Shown piece after piece: positions 11,530 to 25,211 of a stretch of 64,000 bases of DNA. The position numbers and the translations under genes were made by a program. The notes beneath the pieces were generated by a model that ran no database searches, had not been told where the DNA came from, and saw only the letters and a program-made list of their open reading frames with translations. Each line of letters starts with the position of its first letter. The stretch's first letter is position 1. Source of the stretch: Necropsobacter rosorum (GTDB lineage Bacteria > Pseudomonadota > Gammaproteobacteria > Enterobacterales > Pasteurellaceae); contig CCMQ01000008.1 in the NCBI GenBank assembly GCA_000751835.1, forward strand, positions 248,001 through 312,000, given 5' to 3'.

Positions 11530-12543
11530 TCAGGCACCGATCAAACGGTAAAGTGCGGTGTCTTTACGGTCTAAATAATGGGTGGACTGAATGCGCCGGA
11601 TAGTGCGCGAACGGCCGCGAATCAGCAGGGTTTCGGTGGTGGCTAGATTGCCGCGGCGGTGAATGCCGCGTAACAGATCGCCGTTGGTAATCCCGGTGGC
11701 GGAAAAGACCAAATTATCATCACGCACCAATTCTTCCAGCTTAAGCACCACATTGACTTCAATGCCCATTTCTTTGCAGCGGCGGATTTCATCGGCGGCA
11801 ATCGCCTGATTTTCCGGCGAACTGCCTTTGACCTGATGACGAGGAATCAGCCGCGCCTGCATTTCGCCGCCCAGCGCACGAATCGCCGCCGCAGCCACCA
11901 CGCCTTCCGGCGCACCGCCGATGCCGTACAGCATATCCGCTCCGCCATCCGGTAAACAGCATAAAATCGCGGCCGCCACATCACCGTCGGGAATCGCCAG
12001 CACTTTAACGCCGAGCCGCTGCATTTTTTTAATCACCTCGGCATGGCGGGGTTTATCCAACGTAATGACCGTCAGTTGAGACAGCAGCTTGCCCATTTTG
12101 GACGCCACCCGGCGCAGGTTTTGTTCAAGCGGCAGATTTAAATCGATCATGCCCTTGGCTTCCGGCCCGACCACCAGTTTTTCCATATACATATCCGGTG
12201 CGCGCAAAAAGGTATCCTTGCCGCCCGCCGCCAGTACGGATAACGCATTGGCCTGACCCATTGCCGTCATTCGGGTGCCTTCGATGGGATCAACCGCAAT
12301 AGATACCTCCGCGCCCTTACCGCTGCCGAGTTTTTCACCGATATACAGCATCGGCGCTTCGTCGATTTCGCCTTCACCGATGACGATTTCTCCCGCCATA
12401 TCAATTTGATTCAGCATCAAGCGCATCGCCTGCACGGCGGCGTCATCCGCCGCATTTTTATCGCCGCGCCCCAACCAGGCAAAGCTGGCCAACGCCGCCG
12501 CTTCCGTTACTCGTGAAAATTCAATGGCCAATGCTCTGTTCAT
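11530..12543 (-). CDS. glpX: Fructose-1,6-bisphosphatase, class II
   Basis: GlpX hydrolyses fructose 1,6-bisphosphate to fructose 6-phosphate for gluconeogenesis. The 337 residues match E. coli GlpX in length. Metal- and phosphate-binding stretches are seen in 'GEGEIDEAPMLYIGEKLG', 'AVDPIEGTRMTAMG' and 'GIGGAPEGVVAAAAIRALGG'. The enzyme belongs to the lithium-sensitive phosphatase superfamily. It is a single gene, not next to glpFK as in E. coli. It is divergent from zapB across 222 bases and followed by its own terminator. Confidence 0.97.
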   Translation of the reverse strand: MNRALAIEFSRVTEAAALASFAWLGRGDKNAADDAAVQAMRLMLNQIDMAGEIVIGEGEIDEAPMLYIGEKLGSGKGAEVSIAVDPIEGTRMTAMGQANALSVLAAGGKDTFLRAPDMYMEKLVVGPEAKGMIDLNLPLEQNLRRVASKMGKLLSQLTVITLDKPRHAEVIKKMQRLGVKVLAIPDGDVAAAILCCLPDGGADMLYGIGGAPEGVVAAAAIRALGGEMQARLIPRHQVKGSSPENQAIAADEIRRCKEMGIEVNVVLKLEELVRDDNLVFSATGITNGDLLRGIHRRGNLATTETLLIRGRSRTIRRIQSTHYLDRKDTALYRLIGA

Positions 12544-12696
12544 TTTCTTATCCTTTCAAAATAGTTAACCGACAAAAAACCGCGCCTATTTTAGCACCGG
12601 GCAAACGGTTGCTCTATTAAAAATAAAAAATTTGCGCTAATTTTTTATGCCGCAGTAAAAAATATGCTAAGGTAAGCAGAAATTTGATTCAAAGCT

Positions 12697-12725
12697 TTAA
12701 CAATCGCCGTCAACTAAGGTAAAAT
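12697..12725 (+). promoter_or_regulatory. Promoter for zapB
   Basis: TTAACA (12697-12702) and TAAAAT (12720-12725) are spaced by 17 bases, about 40 bases before the zapB ATG. Confidence 0.6.
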
Positions 12726-12765
12726 ACGGCCACATTCACAGAGACACATTTAGAGGAAATTGACC

Positions 12766-12984
12766 ATGTCACTAGAAATTTTAGATCAACTGGAAGAAAA
12801 GATTAAACAGGCGGTTGAGACCATTCAGTTACTTCAATTGGAAGTAGACGAATTAAAAGAGAAAAACACTCAGGCGCAACAGGAATGCCATAATCTGCGC
12901 AGCGAAAACGAGCAGCTTAAAAGTGAACACAACAATTGGCAGGAGCGTCTGCGTTCACTGTTAGGTCGTATTGATAACGTCTGA
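12766..12984 (+). CDS. zapB: Cell-division protein ZapB
   Basis: ZapB is a small cytosolic coiled-coil protein that joins the FtsZ ring through ZapA and links it to the chromosome terminus via MatP. The 72-residue protein is coiled coil along nearly its entire length, with heptads from 'LEILDQLEEKIKQAVETIQL' to 'LRSENEQLKSEH'. A TTG 6 bases upstream is in frame, but the ATG at 12766 is placed correctly after AGAGGAA and gives the family length. A terminator hairpin follows at once, so it is transcribed alone. Confidence 0.93.
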   Translation: MSLEILDQLEEKIKQAVETIQLLQLEVDELKEKNTQAQQECHNLRSENEQLKSEHNNWQERLRSLLGRIDNV

Positions 12985-13002
12985 AAACAGTCGGCATAAA
13001 TC

Positions 13003-13035
13003 AAGGCTTAGGTAATCATCTAAGCCTTATTTTTT
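13003..13035 (+). terminator. Terminator after zapB
   Basis: A perfect 9-bp stem (AAGGCTTAG / CTAAGCCTT) with an 8-base loop is followed by ATTTTTT. It lies between zapB and mioC. Confidence 0.85.
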
Positions 13036-13045
13036 AGGAGTAAAG

Positions 13046-13492
13046 ATGACAGCGAAAATCTGCATTATCAGCGGCAGCACCCTCGGCGGGGCGGAATATG
13101 TAGCGGAACATTTGAACGATGTATTACAGCAACAGGGCTTTATTACACAATTGATTCACGGTGCGCACCTTGATGAAATCCCTCATCGTGAGGTGTGGTT
13201 AATCGTAACCTCAACCCACGGCGCCGGTGATCTGCCCGACAACCTACAGCCGCTGTTTAAACAAATCGCCGCACAGGATCCGGATCTGTCCGCGCTGCGT
13301 TTTGCCGTAGTGGGATTAGGCAATTCCGATTACGATACCTTCTGTTATGCGGCGGACAAAGTGGAAAACGCGTTGCGGGAAAAAAGTGCGGTGCAAATTT
13401 GCCCTTCTTTAAAAATCGATATCCTACAGGTAGATGATCCTGAACAATATGCCGAACATTGGCTGCCTAATTTTACTGCGCAATTATCATAA
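13046..13492 (+). CDS. mioC: FMN-binding protein MioC
   Basis: MioC is a small flavodoxin-like FMN protein; the E. coli protein supports biotin synthase in vitro. The 148 residues show the flavodoxin FMN-phosphate loop '[14 protein letters not shown]' near the N-terminus, then '[13 protein letters not shown]' and '[12 protein letters not shown]'. It adjoins oriC on the side opposite mnmG, as in E. coli and H. influenzae. In E. coli, transcription through mioC into the origin influences initiation. Here transcription also points into oriC. Identification is secure from sequence and place. Confidence 0.96.
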   Translation: MTAKICIISGSTLGGAEYVAEHLNDVLQQQGFITQLIHGAHLDEIPHREVWLIVTSTHGAGDLPDNLQPLFKQIAAQDPDLSALRFAVVGLGNSDYDTFCYAADKVENALREKSAVQICPSLKIDILQVDDPEQYAEHWLPNFTAQLS

Positions 13493-13961
13493 AAAAACCG
13501 GTGGCGGGCAACTTCTGCCGCCGGATCATCATTAAAAATACTGTCTTTTCATTTATGATCCGATTGTGGATAAGATCCGATAAACCTGTCAAAAACCTGT
13601 CATTATGCGTTGAACAAAAATGATATGCCGGCGGGCTGTGGATAACCTCGCTGGTTATACACAGCAAATACGCCTGTACAGGATCTGGATCTTAACACCT
13701 TAAAAAGTGATCTAACTTTTTCATTTTACGGCAAAATTATGCCTTACCCACAGCGATCTGCGATCTTAATAATTATCATAATAAGATCTTTATCTATAAA
13801 AAGAGATCTTATATTAATAAGCGCGCGATCAAAAACGATCCTGTGTGCGATCATTTGTGTTTTTCCGCATAAAGGATCCGAAATCTTATTTTATGGGCGG
13901 CGTAATTTGGGGTAGAATACGGCGCAGATTAAATAATGAGATAAATTACATAAAGGTGATT
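13493..13961 (+). other. oriC: Chromosomal replication origin oriC
   Basis: The 469 bases between mioC and mnmG have no convincing gene and carry the marks of an enterobacterial-type origin. DnaA boxes are TGTGGATAA at 13565-13573 and 13637-13645, TTATACACA at 13655-13663, and near-consensus TTACCCACA at 13744-13752. The last corresponds to E. coli R1, beside the unwinding region. I count fourteen GATC (Dam/SeqA) sites between 13524 and 13878, far above chance. Compared with E. coli the layout is reversed in this window: mioC and distal boxes are left, the AT-rich unwinding element and mnmG right. Confidence 0.93.
13762..13820 (+). repeat. AT-rich 13-mer-type repeats (DNA unwinding element of oriC)
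   Basis: Three GATCTT-led AT-rich repeats begin at 13762, 13785 and 13805, the pattern of the E. coli 13-mers (GATCTnTTnTTTT). They are next to the R1-like DnaA box at 13744-13752 and should be the strand-opening site. Confidence 0.75.
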
Positions 13962-15851
13962 ATGTTTTATACGGAAAGCTATGATGTGATCGTAATCGGC
14001 GGCGGTCATGCAGGAACAGAAGCGGCGTTGGCACCGGCCAGAATGGGATTAAAAACCCTGTTACTTACCCATAATGTGGATACGCTGGGACAAATGTCCT
14101 GCAATCCGGCCATCGGCGGGATCGGTAAAGGTCACTTAGTTAAGGAAATTGATGCCATGGGCGGCTTAATGGCCACTGCCGCGGATAAAGCCGGTATTCA
14201 GTTTCGCACCTTAAACGCCAGCAAAGGGCCGGCGGTACGGGCGACCCGTGCACAGGCCGATCGCGTGTTATATCGTCAGGCGGTCAGAATTGCGCTGGAA
14301 AACCAGCCGAATCTGGATATTTTTCAGCAGGAAGTTACCGATATTATGATTGAGCAGGATCGTATCAGCGGCGTGCAAACCAAAATGGGTTTGAAATTTC
14401 GCGCCAAAGCGGTGATCCTGACCGCCGGTACTTTTCTGGCCGGGAAGATCCATATCGGACTGGAAAATTATGCCGGCGGACGGGCGGGCGATCCGGCTGC
14501 GGTGAATTTAGCGCATCGTCTGCGCGATCTGAACCTGCGGGTGGATCGTTTAAAAACCGGCACGCCGCCGCGTATTGATGCGCGCACCATTAATTTCGAT
14601 ATTCTGGCGAAACAGTACGGTGATGCGCAGTTGCCGGTATTTTCGTTTATGGGATCGGTGACGCAACATCCGCGCCAGATCCCGTGTTTTATAACTCATA
14701 CTAATGAACAAACCCATGATCTGATCCGGCGTAATCTGGATCGCAGCCCGATGTACACCGGGGTGATCGAAGGGATCGGGCCGCGTTACTGCCCGTCCAT
14801 TGAAGATAAAGTGATGCGCTTTTCCGATCGGAATTCTCACCAGATCTATCTTGAACCGGAAGGCTTAACCAGTCAGGAAATTTATCCGAACGGCATTTCC
14901 ACCAGCTTACCCTTTGATGTGCAGATGGGGATCGTCAATTCTATGAAAGGGTTGGAAAATGCACGGATTATTAAACCGGGTTATGCCATTGAGTACGATT
15001 ATTTCGACCCGCGCGATCTGAAACCGACGCTGGAAACCAAAGCCGTTAACGGATTGTTTTTCGCCGGCCAGATCAACGGTACCACCGGCTATGAAGAAGC
15101 GGCGGCGCAAGGATTGCTGGCGGGGATTAATGCGGGATTATTGGTGCAGGACAAAGAAAGCTGGTTTCCGCGCCGTGATCAGGCTTATGTGGGCGTCTTG
15201 GTGGATGATCTCTGTACGCTGGGCACTAAAGAGCCTTATCGCGTCTTTACTTCCCGTGCCGAGTACCGTTTACTGCTGCGTGAGGACAATGCGGATAGCC
15301 GCCTTACACCGATTGCCCATGAGCTTGGTTTAATCGATGAGCAACGCTGGGCGCGCTTTAATCAGAAAATGGAAAATATTGAGAGAGAAACCCAGCGTCT
15401 GCGTCAGATTTGGCTGCATCCACGTTCTGAATATGTCGAGCAGGCCAATAAGGTGCTGGGCAGCCCGTTAGTGCGGGAAGCCAATGGGGAGGATTTGCTG
15501 CGCCGTCCGGAAATCAATTACCGACTTTTAACCGCGCTGACACCTTTCGCGCCGCCGATGGAAGATAAAGAAGCGGTGGAACAGGTCGAAATTGCGGTTA
15601 AATATCAAGGTTATATTGAACATCAGCAGGAAGAAATCGAACGCCAGAAACGGCATGAGAATACTGCGATTCCGGCGGATTTTGATTACGCTTCGGTTTC
15701 CGGTTTGTCCAACGAGGTGCGGATAAAACTGCAGCAGCACCGTCCGGTTTCCATCGGACAGGCCGGCCGTATTTCCGGAATTACCCCGGCGGCGATTTCC
15801 ATTTTACTGGTTAACCTGAAAAAACAGGGCATGCTGAAACGTGGTGAATGA
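13962..15851 (+). CDS. mnmG: tRNA uridine-5-carboxymethylaminomethyl modification enzyme MnmG (GidA)
   Basis: MnmG works with MnmE to place carboxymethylaminomethyl groups on the wobble uridine of certain tRNAs. It is an FAD enzyme. The ATG at 13962 follows AAAGGTG and gives 629 residues, identical to the E. coli length; a longer frame from 13845 would run back into oriC. The FAD fold '[18 protein letters not shown]' begins at residue 7. '[20 protein letters not shown]' and '[13 protein letters not shown]' are MnmG signatures. It is the right flank of oriC, and rsmG overlaps its stop codon. Confidence 0.98.
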   Translation: MFYTESYDVIVIGGGHAGTEAALAPARMGLKTLLLTHNVDTLGQMSCNPAIGGIGKGHLVKEIDAMGGLMATAADKAGIQFRTLNASKGPAVRATRAQADRVLYRQAVRIALENQPNLDIFQQEVTDIMIEQDRISGVQTKMGLKFRAKAVILTAGTFLAGKIHIGLENYAGGRAGDPAAVNLAHRLRDLNLRVDRLKTGTPPRIDARTINFDILAKQYGDAQLPVFSFMGSVTQHPRQIPCFITHTNEQTHDLIRRNLDRSPMYTGVIEGIGPRYCPSIEDKVMRFSDRNSHQIYLEPEGLTSQEIYPNGISTSLPFDVQMGIVNSMKGLENARIIKPGYAIEYDYFDPRDLKPTLETKAVNGLFFAGQINGTTGYEEAAAQGLLAGINAGLLVQDKESWFPRRDQAYVGVLVDDLCTLGTKEPYRVFTSRAEYRLLLREDNADSRLTPIAHELGLIDEQRWARFNQKMENIERETQRLRQIWLHPRSEYVEQANKVLGSPLVREANGEDLLRRPEINYRLLTALTPFAPPMEDKEAVEQVEIAVKYQGYIEHQQEEIERQKRHENTAIPADFDYASVSGLSNEVRIKLQQHRPVSIGQAGRISGITPAAISILLVNLKKQGMLKRGE

Positions 15852-16489
15852 TGACTGACTTACAGCGACAATTAACCGACAGATTGAATTCTCTGTTAAA
15901 ACAGACCGCACTTTGTATAACCGATCAGCAAAAATCTCAGCTGGTGCAGTTGGTTTTATTGCTGCATAAATGGAATAAGGCCTATAACCTGACATCAGTG
16001 CGCGATCCGGCGGAAATGCTGGTTAAGCATATTCTTGACAGTATCGTGGTAAGTCCTTATTTACGGGGCAAACGCTTTATTGACGTCGGAACCGGGCCGG
16101 GTTTGCCCGGTCTGCCGCTGGCCATTATTAACCCGGATAAACAATTCGTCTTGCTTGACAGTCTGGGCAAGCGCATCAGTTTTATTCGCAACGCCGTACG
16201 CGAGCTGGCACTGACTAATGTGGAGCCGGTATTAAGCCGGGTTGAACAATATCGGCCGGCGCAATTGTTCGACGGCGTGTTAAGCCGCGCGTTCGCCTCC
16301 TTAAAGGATATGACCGACTGGTGCCGGCATCTGCCGGCCGAAGAGGGGATGTTTTATGCCTTAAAAGGCATTTATCAGCCTGATGAAGTGCAGCAACTGG
16401 CACAAACGTTCCGTGTCAATCAAGTGATAAAGTTGAAAATTCCTGATTTAATTGGAGAGAGAAATTTAATTTTGTTAAGTTCAGGTTAA
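15848..16489 (+). CDS. rsmG: 16S rRNA m7G527 methyltransferase RsmG (GidB)
   Basis: RsmG methylates N7 of G527 in 16S rRNA using S-adenosylmethionine. The 213 residues contain the SAM-binding motif '[17 protein letters not shown]' (about residues 76-92) and the family stretch '[19 protein letters not shown]'. The ATG at 15848 overlaps the mnmG stop (ATGA), showing translational coupling; a second ATG at 15851 is the other possible start. A USS lies near the 5' end. The gene precedes the atp operon, as in E. coli. Confidence 0.97.
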   Translation: MMTDLQRQLTDRLNSLLKQTALCITDQQKSQLVQLVLLLHKWNKAYNLTSVRDPAEMLVKHILDSIVVSPYLRGKRFIDVGTGPGLPGLPLAIINPDKQFVLLDSLGKRISFIRNAVRELALTNVEPVLSRVEQYRPAQLFDGVLSRAFASLKDMTDWCRHLPAEEGMFYALKGIYQPDEVQQLAQTFRVNQVIKLKIPDLIGERNLILLSSG

Positions 16490-16560
16490 GTTTTTGTTTT
16501 GTTTGTTTTTATTTTTTTATAAAAATGTGATGAATTTAACGCTTTTTATGTAGTTTTAAG

Positions 16561-16588
16561 TTGAACGCAGGTAAAACTAGCGTATAAT
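16561..16588 (+). promoter_or_regulatory. Promoter of the atp operon
   Basis: TTGAAC (16561-16566) and a perfect TATAAT (16583-16588) are spaced by 16 bases in the very AT-rich stretch before atpI. The leader to the atpI ATG is about 50 bases. Confidence 0.75.
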
Positions 16589-16645
16589 TAACGAGATTTT
16601 TTTTGATTAAATTGAGTCTATTTTCAGGCAAAGACAATAATCGTA

Positions 16646-17841
<1,196 letters not shown>

Positions 17842-17891
17842 GACGGTCATGTAACAGTTTGCGGCCGTAAAGCGCAACAGATTGTTAATGA

Positions 17892-18206
<315 letters not shown>

Positions 18207-18278
18207 TTGTCGGCTGTGCCGATCACGGCAAGGATTACTCGCAAAGAGTAATGATTAGACATTATTGAGGAGGGCGTT

Positions 18279-18749
18279 GTGAACTTAAATGCAACATTAA
18301 TCGGCCAGCTGATTGCGTTCGCACTGTTTGTGTGGTTCTGCATGAAGTTTGTATGGCCACCGATCATTAAAGCGATCGAGGAACGTCAGAGTTCGATTGC
18401 CAATGCCTTGGCATCGGCGGAAGCCGCTCGTAAAGAGCAGGCCGACAACAAAGTGCTGGCGGAGCAGGAAATTAATCAGGCAAAACTTCAGGCGCAGGAA
18501 ATTGTGGATTTAGCCAATAAACGCCGCAATGAAATTTTAGATGAAGTGAAGACTGAAGCCGAAGCATTGAAAGCGAAGATTATTGAACAGGGACATGCGG
18601 AAATCGAATCCGAACGTAAACGCGTTCAGGAAGAATTGCGTGTCAAAGTGGCTTCGCTTGCCATTGCCGGTGCGGAGAAAATTGTGGGTCGTACGGTTGA
18701 TGAAGCGGCAAACAATGACATTATTGATAAATTAGTTGCAGAACTATAA
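18279..18749 (+). CDS. atpF: ATP synthase F0 subunit b
   Basis: Subunit b is the peripheral stalk that joins F0 to F1 as a dimer. The 156 residues have one N-terminal membrane helix (about residues 5-25) with '[13 protein letters not shown]', followed by a long charged coiled coil ('[19 protein letters not shown]'). The start is GTG at 18279, with a strong GGAGG eight bases upstream; no ATG fits as well. The length is that of E. coli b. Confidence 0.98.
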   Translation: MNLNATLIGQLIAFALFVWFCMKFVWPPIIKAIEERQSSIANALASAEAARKEQADNKVLAEQEINQAKLQAQEIVDLANKRRNEILDEVKTEAEALKAKIIEQGHAEIESERKRVQEELRVKVASLAIAGAEKIVGRTVDEAANNDIIDKLVAEL

Positions 18750-18762
18750 GAAGGTTGAGCTT

Positions 18763-19311
18763 ATGTCAGAATTAACTACGATAGCTCGCCCTTATGCAAA
18801 AGCGGCATTTGATTTTGCGGCGGAGCAGTCCGTCACTGATAAAAGTGCGGTTGAAAAATGGACTGAAATGTTAAATTTTGCCGCGCAGGTGTCGGAAGAT
18901 GATGCCATGCAGGATTTGCTGACCAGTTCATTATCGGCAAAAAAACTGGCCGATATTGTCATTTCGATTTGCGGCGACCAACTTGATCAATATGGGCAAA
19001 ATCTTATTCGGTTAATGGCTGAAAATAAGCGTTTAACGGTACTTCCCGCTGTGTTTGAAGAATTTCAGCATTATGTGAAGGAACATCAGGCTAAAGCGGA
19101 AGTGGATGTGGTGTCGGCGCAGCCGTTAAGTGCAGCACAGCAACAGAAAATCGCCGACGCAATGGAAAAAAGACTTGCCCGTAAAGTTAAATTAAATTGC
19201 AGCGTAGATAGCACGTTAATTGCAGGTGCTGTTATCCGTACAGATGATTTTGTAATCGACGGTAGTAGTCGCGGACAACTGACCCGTCTTGCAAATGAGT
19301 TGCAATTATAA
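18763..19311 (+). CDS. atpH: ATP synthase F1 subunit delta
   Basis: Delta sits on top of F1 and binds the b-subunit stalk. The ATG at 18763 after AAGGTTGAG gives 182 residues starting [19 protein letters not shown], the usual N-terminus. An earlier in-frame start at 18736 lies inside atpF and is unlikely. The C-terminal '[20 protein letters not shown]' is typical of delta. It is 13 bases after atpF, and atpA follows after 12 bases. An internal USS is present near 18842. Confidence 0.97.
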   Translation: MSELTTIARPYAKAAFDFAAEQSVTDKSAVEKWTEMLNFAAQVSEDDAMQDLLTSSLSAKKLADIVISICGDQLDQYGQNLIRLMAENKRLTVLPAVFEEFQHYVKEHQAKAEVDVVSAQPLSAAQQQKIADAMEKRLARKVKLNCSVDSTLIAGAVIRTDDFVIDGSSRGQLTRLANELQL

Positions 19312-19323
19312 GAGGAATAAAAG

Positions 19324-20868
19324 ATGCAACTAAATTCGACTGAAATTAGTGAATTGATTAAAAAACGTATTGCCCAGTTTGACGTGGTCAGCGAAGCGCG
19401 TAATACGGGAACCATTGTTTCCGTCAGCGACGGTATTATTCGCATCCACGGTCTAAGCGATGTGATGCAGGGCGAAATGATCGCCTTACCGGGTAATAAC
19501 CGTTATGCCATGGCGCTTAATCTGGAAAGAGATTCCGTAGGTGCGGTGGTAATGGGGCCTTATGCGGATTTAGCGGAAGGCATGGAAGTACAGTGTACCG
19601 GCCGTATTCTTGAGGTGCCGGTCGGTCGCGGTTTGCTGGGGCGTGTGGTAAATACCTTAGGTCAGCCTATCGACGGTAAAGGCGAAATCGAAAACGATGG
19701 TTTTTCGCCGGTTGAAGTTATTGCGCCGGGCGTAATTGATCGTCAATCCGTTGATCAGCCGGTACAGACCGGTTATAAAGCGGTTGACTCCATGGTACCG
19801 ATTGGCCGCGGTCAGCGTGAGTTGATTATCGGCGACCGTCAGACCGGTAAAACCGCATTGGCTATCGATGCCATTATCAACCAACGGGATTCCGGCATTA
19901 AATGTATTTATGTGGCCATCGGTCAGAAAGCTTCGACTATCGCCAATGTGGTGCGCAAGCTGGAAGAACACGGTGCGTTAGCCAATACTATCGTAGTGGT
20001 GGCATCGGCTTCCGAATCGGCCGCATTGCAATATCTGGCGCCATATTCCGGTTGTGCGATGGGTGAATATTTCCGTGATCGCGGCGAAGATGCGTTGATC
20101 GTTTATGATGACCTGTCCAAACAAGCGGTGGCTTATCGCCAGATTTCCTTATTATTACGTCGTCCGCCGGGTCGTGAAGCCTATCCGGGTGACGTTTTCT
20201 ACTTACACTCTCGTCTGCTGGAACGCGCTTCCCGCGTAAACGAAGACTATGTGGAACGTTTTACCGAAGGAAAAGTGAAAGGTCAGACCGGTTCGTTAAC
20301 CGCCCTGCCGATTATCGAAACGCAGGCCGGTGACGTTTCCGCTTTCGTGCCGACTAACGTTATTTCCATTACCGACGGTCAGATTTTCCTGGAAACCAGC
20401 TATTTTAACTCCGGTATCCGTCCGGCGGTTAACCCGGGTATTTCGGTTTCCCGTGTGGGTGGTGCTGCGCAGACTAAAGTGGTGAAAAAATTAGCCGGTG
20501 GTATTCGTACCGCACTTGCGCAATATCGTGAGTTGGCGGCATTTGCCCAGTTTGCTTCCGATCTGGATGATGCAACCCGTAAACAGTTATCACACGGTCA
20601 GAAAGTTACCGAATTACTGAAACAGAAACAATACGCGCCGTTAAGCGTTGCCCAGCAGGCATTGGTATTGTTTGCGGTAGAATTCGGCTATCTGGATAAT
20701 GTGGAATTGGATCGTATCGCTTCTTTCGAATCTTCGCTGTTAGAGTATGCGAAAAACAACCATGCGGAATTTTTGGCGGAATTAACCAAAACCGGTAATT
20801 ACAATGATGAAATTAAAGACACATTGAAAGGTATTTTGGATAAATTTAAAGCCAACAGTACATGGTAG
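19324..20868 (+). CDS. atpA: ATP synthase F1 subunit alpha
   Basis: Alpha alternates with beta in the F1 hexamer and holds the non-catalytic nucleotide sites. The 514 residues include the P-loop '[13 protein letters not shown]' and the family signature '[17 protein letters not shown]', which contains the arginine finger. The start follows AGAGGAATAAAAG. The length is almost that of the E. coli protein (513). Identification is certain. Confidence 0.99.
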   Translation: MQLNSTEISELIKKRIAQFDVVSEARNTGTIVSVSDGIIRIHGLSDVMQGEMIALPGNNRYAMALNLERDSVGAVVMGPYADLAEGMEVQCTGRILEVPVGRGLLGRVVNTLGQPIDGKGEIENDGFSPVEVIAPGVIDRQSVDQPVQTGYKAVDSMVPIGRGQRELIIGDRQTGKTALAIDAIINQRDSGIKCIYVAIGQKASTIANVVRKLEEHGALANTIVVVASASESAALQYLAPYSGCAMGEYFRDRGEDALIVYDDLSKQAVAYRQISLLLRRPPGREAYPGDVFYLHSRLLERASRVNEDYVERFTEGKVKGQTGSLTALPIIETQAGDVSAFVPTNVISITDGQIFLETSYFNSGIRPAVNPGISVSRVGGAAQTKVVKKLAGGIRTALAQYRELAAFAQFASDLDDATRKQLSHGQKVTELLKQKQYAPLSVAQQALVLFAVEFGYLDNVELDRIASFESSLLEYAKNNHAEFLAELTKTGNYNDEIKDTLKGILDKFKANSTW

Positions 20869-20891
20869 TCAGAAATTAACGGAGAAACGAA

Positions 20892-23155
<2,264 letters not shown>

Positions 23156-23197
23156 TCACTTCAAGCCTGATTAACAGAACACTTGAAGGAGAATAAA

Positions 23198-23626
23198 ATG
23201 GCAACATTTAAATTAACAGTCGTAAGTGCGGAACAGAATATTTTCAGCGGTGACGTGCGAAGTATTCAGGCAACCGGGAGCGAAGGTGAACTGGGTATTT
23301 TACCGGGGCATACGCCGTTGCTTACCGCGATTAAACCGGGTATTGTAAAACTCACGCTGGAAAACGGCAGTGAGGATGTGATTTACGTTTCCGGCGGTTT
23401 TTTAGAAGTTCAACCGAATGTGGTGACGGTGCTTGCCGATGTCGCAATTCGCGGTAAAGAGCTGGACGGTGATCGTATTCGGGAAGCTAAACGCCGGGCC
23501 GAGCAAAATATCGTATCCGGTGCGAAAGATGCCAATTATGAATTACTGGCATCCAAACTTTCCAAAGAACTGGCGAAACTGCGCGCTTACGAATTAACGG
23601 AAAAATTAGTAAAAAATAAACGCTGA
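23198..23626 (+). CDS. atpC: ATP synthase F1 subunit epsilon
   Basis: Epsilon belongs to the central stalk and inhibits ATP hydrolysis through its C-terminal helices. The ATG at 23198 follows GAAGGAG and gives 142 residues; an upstream TTG at 23183 would place the Shine-Dalgarno within the gene. The beta-sandwich has '[22 protein letters not shown]', and the last 50 residues form the alpha-helical hairpin ('[11 protein letters not shown]'). It is the last gene of the operon and a terminator follows. Confidence 0.97.
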   Translation: MATFKLTVVSAEQNIFSGDVRSIQATGSEGELGILPGHTPLLTAIKPGIVKLTLENGSEDVIYVSGGFLEVQPNVVTVLADVAIRGKELDGDRIREAKRRAEQNIVSGAKDANYELLASKLSKELAKLRAYELTEKLVKNKR

Positions 23627-23646
23627 TTTGACCGCACTTTTAACTA

Positions 23647-23669
23647 AAACCACCTTCGGGTGGTTTTTT
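23647..23669 (+). terminator. Terminator of the atp operon
   Basis: An 8-bp stem (AAACCACC / GGTGGTTT) closed by a stable TTCG tetraloop and ending in TTTTTT. A USS lies immediately before it. Confidence 0.88.
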
Positions 23670-23723
23670 GTTTGCGCTTATGCTTTAATTTTGCATATTA
23701 TAAAATTATCAGCCGAGGGAGTT

Positions 23724-24509
23724 ATGAGCACATATAAAGCCGTCTTCAGCGATATGGACGGCACACTGTTAAACAGCCGACACCAGATCAGCCCCGCAAC
23801 TTTTGCCGCAATCCGCCGCATTATTCGCCGGGGCGTTGCTTTTATTCCCGTCTCGGCGCGCCCGCCTTATGCGATCACCCCTTACACTCAACAGCTGCAA
23901 ACCCGGCAGGCGATTATTTGCTACAGCGGCGCATTAATTCTAGATAATGATTTGCATCCCTTGTATTCGGTAAGTTTGCAGGCTCAGGATTTGCCGGCAT
24001 TAGAGAAAGATTTGACCAATTTTCCTCATTTATCGGTCAGTTATTATGCCGGACTGGATTGGTTTACCGATAATTCCCAAAGTGATTGGATTAAACAGGA
24101 AGCGGAGATTACCGGTTTAACGGCAAAAAGCAAACCGAATCATTTACCTGCGGTGCATAAAATACTGGTAATGGGCGAGGGGGCTGAAATTGCGCGGCTG
24201 GAAAAACAGCTACAGCACCGGTTTCCGCAGCTGTCGGTGCATCGTTCTAAAGGCGAATATCTGGAAATAATGCATAAAGCCGCCAGCAAAGCGAAAGCCA
24301 TTCGGTTTATGGAAACGTACCTCAATATTTCGGCACGGGATGTGATTGCGTTCGGAGATAATTTTAATGATCTGGATATGCTGCAATATGCCGGATTCAG
24401 CGTTGCGATGGGGAATGCGCCGGATGCCATTAAGCAAGCGGCCAAGTTGGTGACGGCCGGCAATGATGACGACGGTATCGCCTTGGTGCTGAACCGCCTT
24501 TTTACTTAA
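23724..24509 (+). CDS. HAD-superfamily sugar-phosphate phosphatase (Cof/YidA type)
   Basis: This is a Cof-type (HAD class IIB) hydrolase of 261 residues; the group dephosphorylates sugar phosphates and other phosphometabolites. Motif I is 'FSDMDGTLLNS' (nucleophile and acid Asp residues), and motif IV is 'IAFGDNFNDLDMLQYAG'. The start at 23724 follows GAGGGAG; an upstream frame from 23628 runs through the atp terminator and is rejected. It is a single gene, convergent with gpt. The precise substrate cannot be read from the sequence. Confidence 0.9.
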   Translation: MSTYKAVFSDMDGTLLNSRHQISPATFAAIRRIIRRGVAFIPVSARPPYAITPYTQQLQTRQAIICYSGALILDNDLHPLYSVSLQAQDLPALEKDLTNFPHLSVSYYAGLDWFTDNSQSDWIKQEAEITGLTAKSKPNHLPAVHKILVMGEGAEIARLEKQLQHRFPQLSVHRSKGEYLEIMHKAASKAKAIRFMETYLNISARDVIAFGDNFNDLDMLQYAGFSVAMGNAPDAIKQAAKLVTAGNDDDGIALVLNRLFT

Positions 24510-24571
24510 AACGTCACGGTGAAAACGTTCGTTATTTTCACCGCACTTTATTACTCAATTACACTTATCCG

Positions 24572-24602
24572 CAATACAAAAAGCGCCGATCATAACGGCG
24601 CT
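24572..24602 (-). terminator. Terminator after gpt
   Basis: A 7-bp stem (AGCGCCG / CGGCGCT) followed on the minus strand by TTTTGTATT, 18 bases after the gpt stop. Confidence 0.8.
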
Positions 24603-24620
24603 GCGGAAAATTATGTCGAA

Positions 24621-25085
24621 TTATTTGCGCGCCAGTGGCGGTACAAAGCAAATGCCCATATCCCAAGGTTGTTCGATCCAAGTGTTTTGCGGAATATCCA
24701 CGACATAATCGTCCACCAGCTGTGCGCCGGCCGGTTTGGCAAACACAGTAACAAAACGCGCGTTCGGATATAATTCCCGAATCGCGCGCGCGGTGTTGCC
24801 GGTATCGACCAAATCATCCACCACAATAAAGCCTTCGCCGCCGTTTTCCACTTGAGCGGCGTGCAATACGTTCAGTTCGCCCTGTTTATTGTGATCATAG
24901 CTGGAAATGCAAACGGTTTCCACATGGCGGATATTCAGTTCACGGGCAATCACCGCCGCCGGAAACAAACCGCCGCGGCTGACGGCAATCACACCTTTCC
25001 ATTGTGCGGCAGGCAGTAAACGTTCTGATAATTTGCGGGCATGCATTTGGAACATATCCCAGGTCACAACATATTTTTCGCTCAT
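24621..25085 (-). CDS. gpt: Xanthine-guanine phosphoribosyltransferase
   Basis: Gpt salvages guanine and xanthine (and weakly hypoxanthine) to nucleoside monophosphates with PRPP. The 154 residues have the PRPP-binding motif '[17 protein letters not shown]' (about residues 85-101), the flexible loop '[13 protein letters not shown]' and '[19 protein letters not shown]'. The protein associates with the inner face of the membrane in E. coli. It is divergent from pepD, also the case in other Pasteurellaceae. Confidence 0.97.
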   Translation of the reverse strand: MSEKYVVTWDMFQMHARKLSERLLPAAQWKGVIAVSRGGLFPAAVIARELNIRHVETVCISSYDHNKQGELNVLHAAQVENGGEGFIVVDDLVDTGNTARAIRELYPNARFVTVFAKPAGAQLVDDYVVDIPQNTWIEQPWDMGICFVPPLARK

Positions 25086-25211
25086 AATTCACCTTGACTT
25101 ATCATGGAGGGCAAAACATTACCCAAGAAATAAAATTGCGTTAGCATAACCCGAAACAGGTTTTTATGCTATTATTTTGCATAAATTTTTTCGTTTCGGA
25201 GGAAAACAGAG

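Noticed and set aside
13473-13667. Minus-strand 64-codon ORF across oriC
   Set aside because: It covers DnaA boxes and GATC sites, lacks a ribosome binding site and is typical of random frames in an origin.
13845-13961. Extended N-terminus of MnmG starting inside oriC
   Set aside because: The ATG at 13962 has a good ribosome binding site and gives exactly the normal 629 residues; the extension covers origin sequence.
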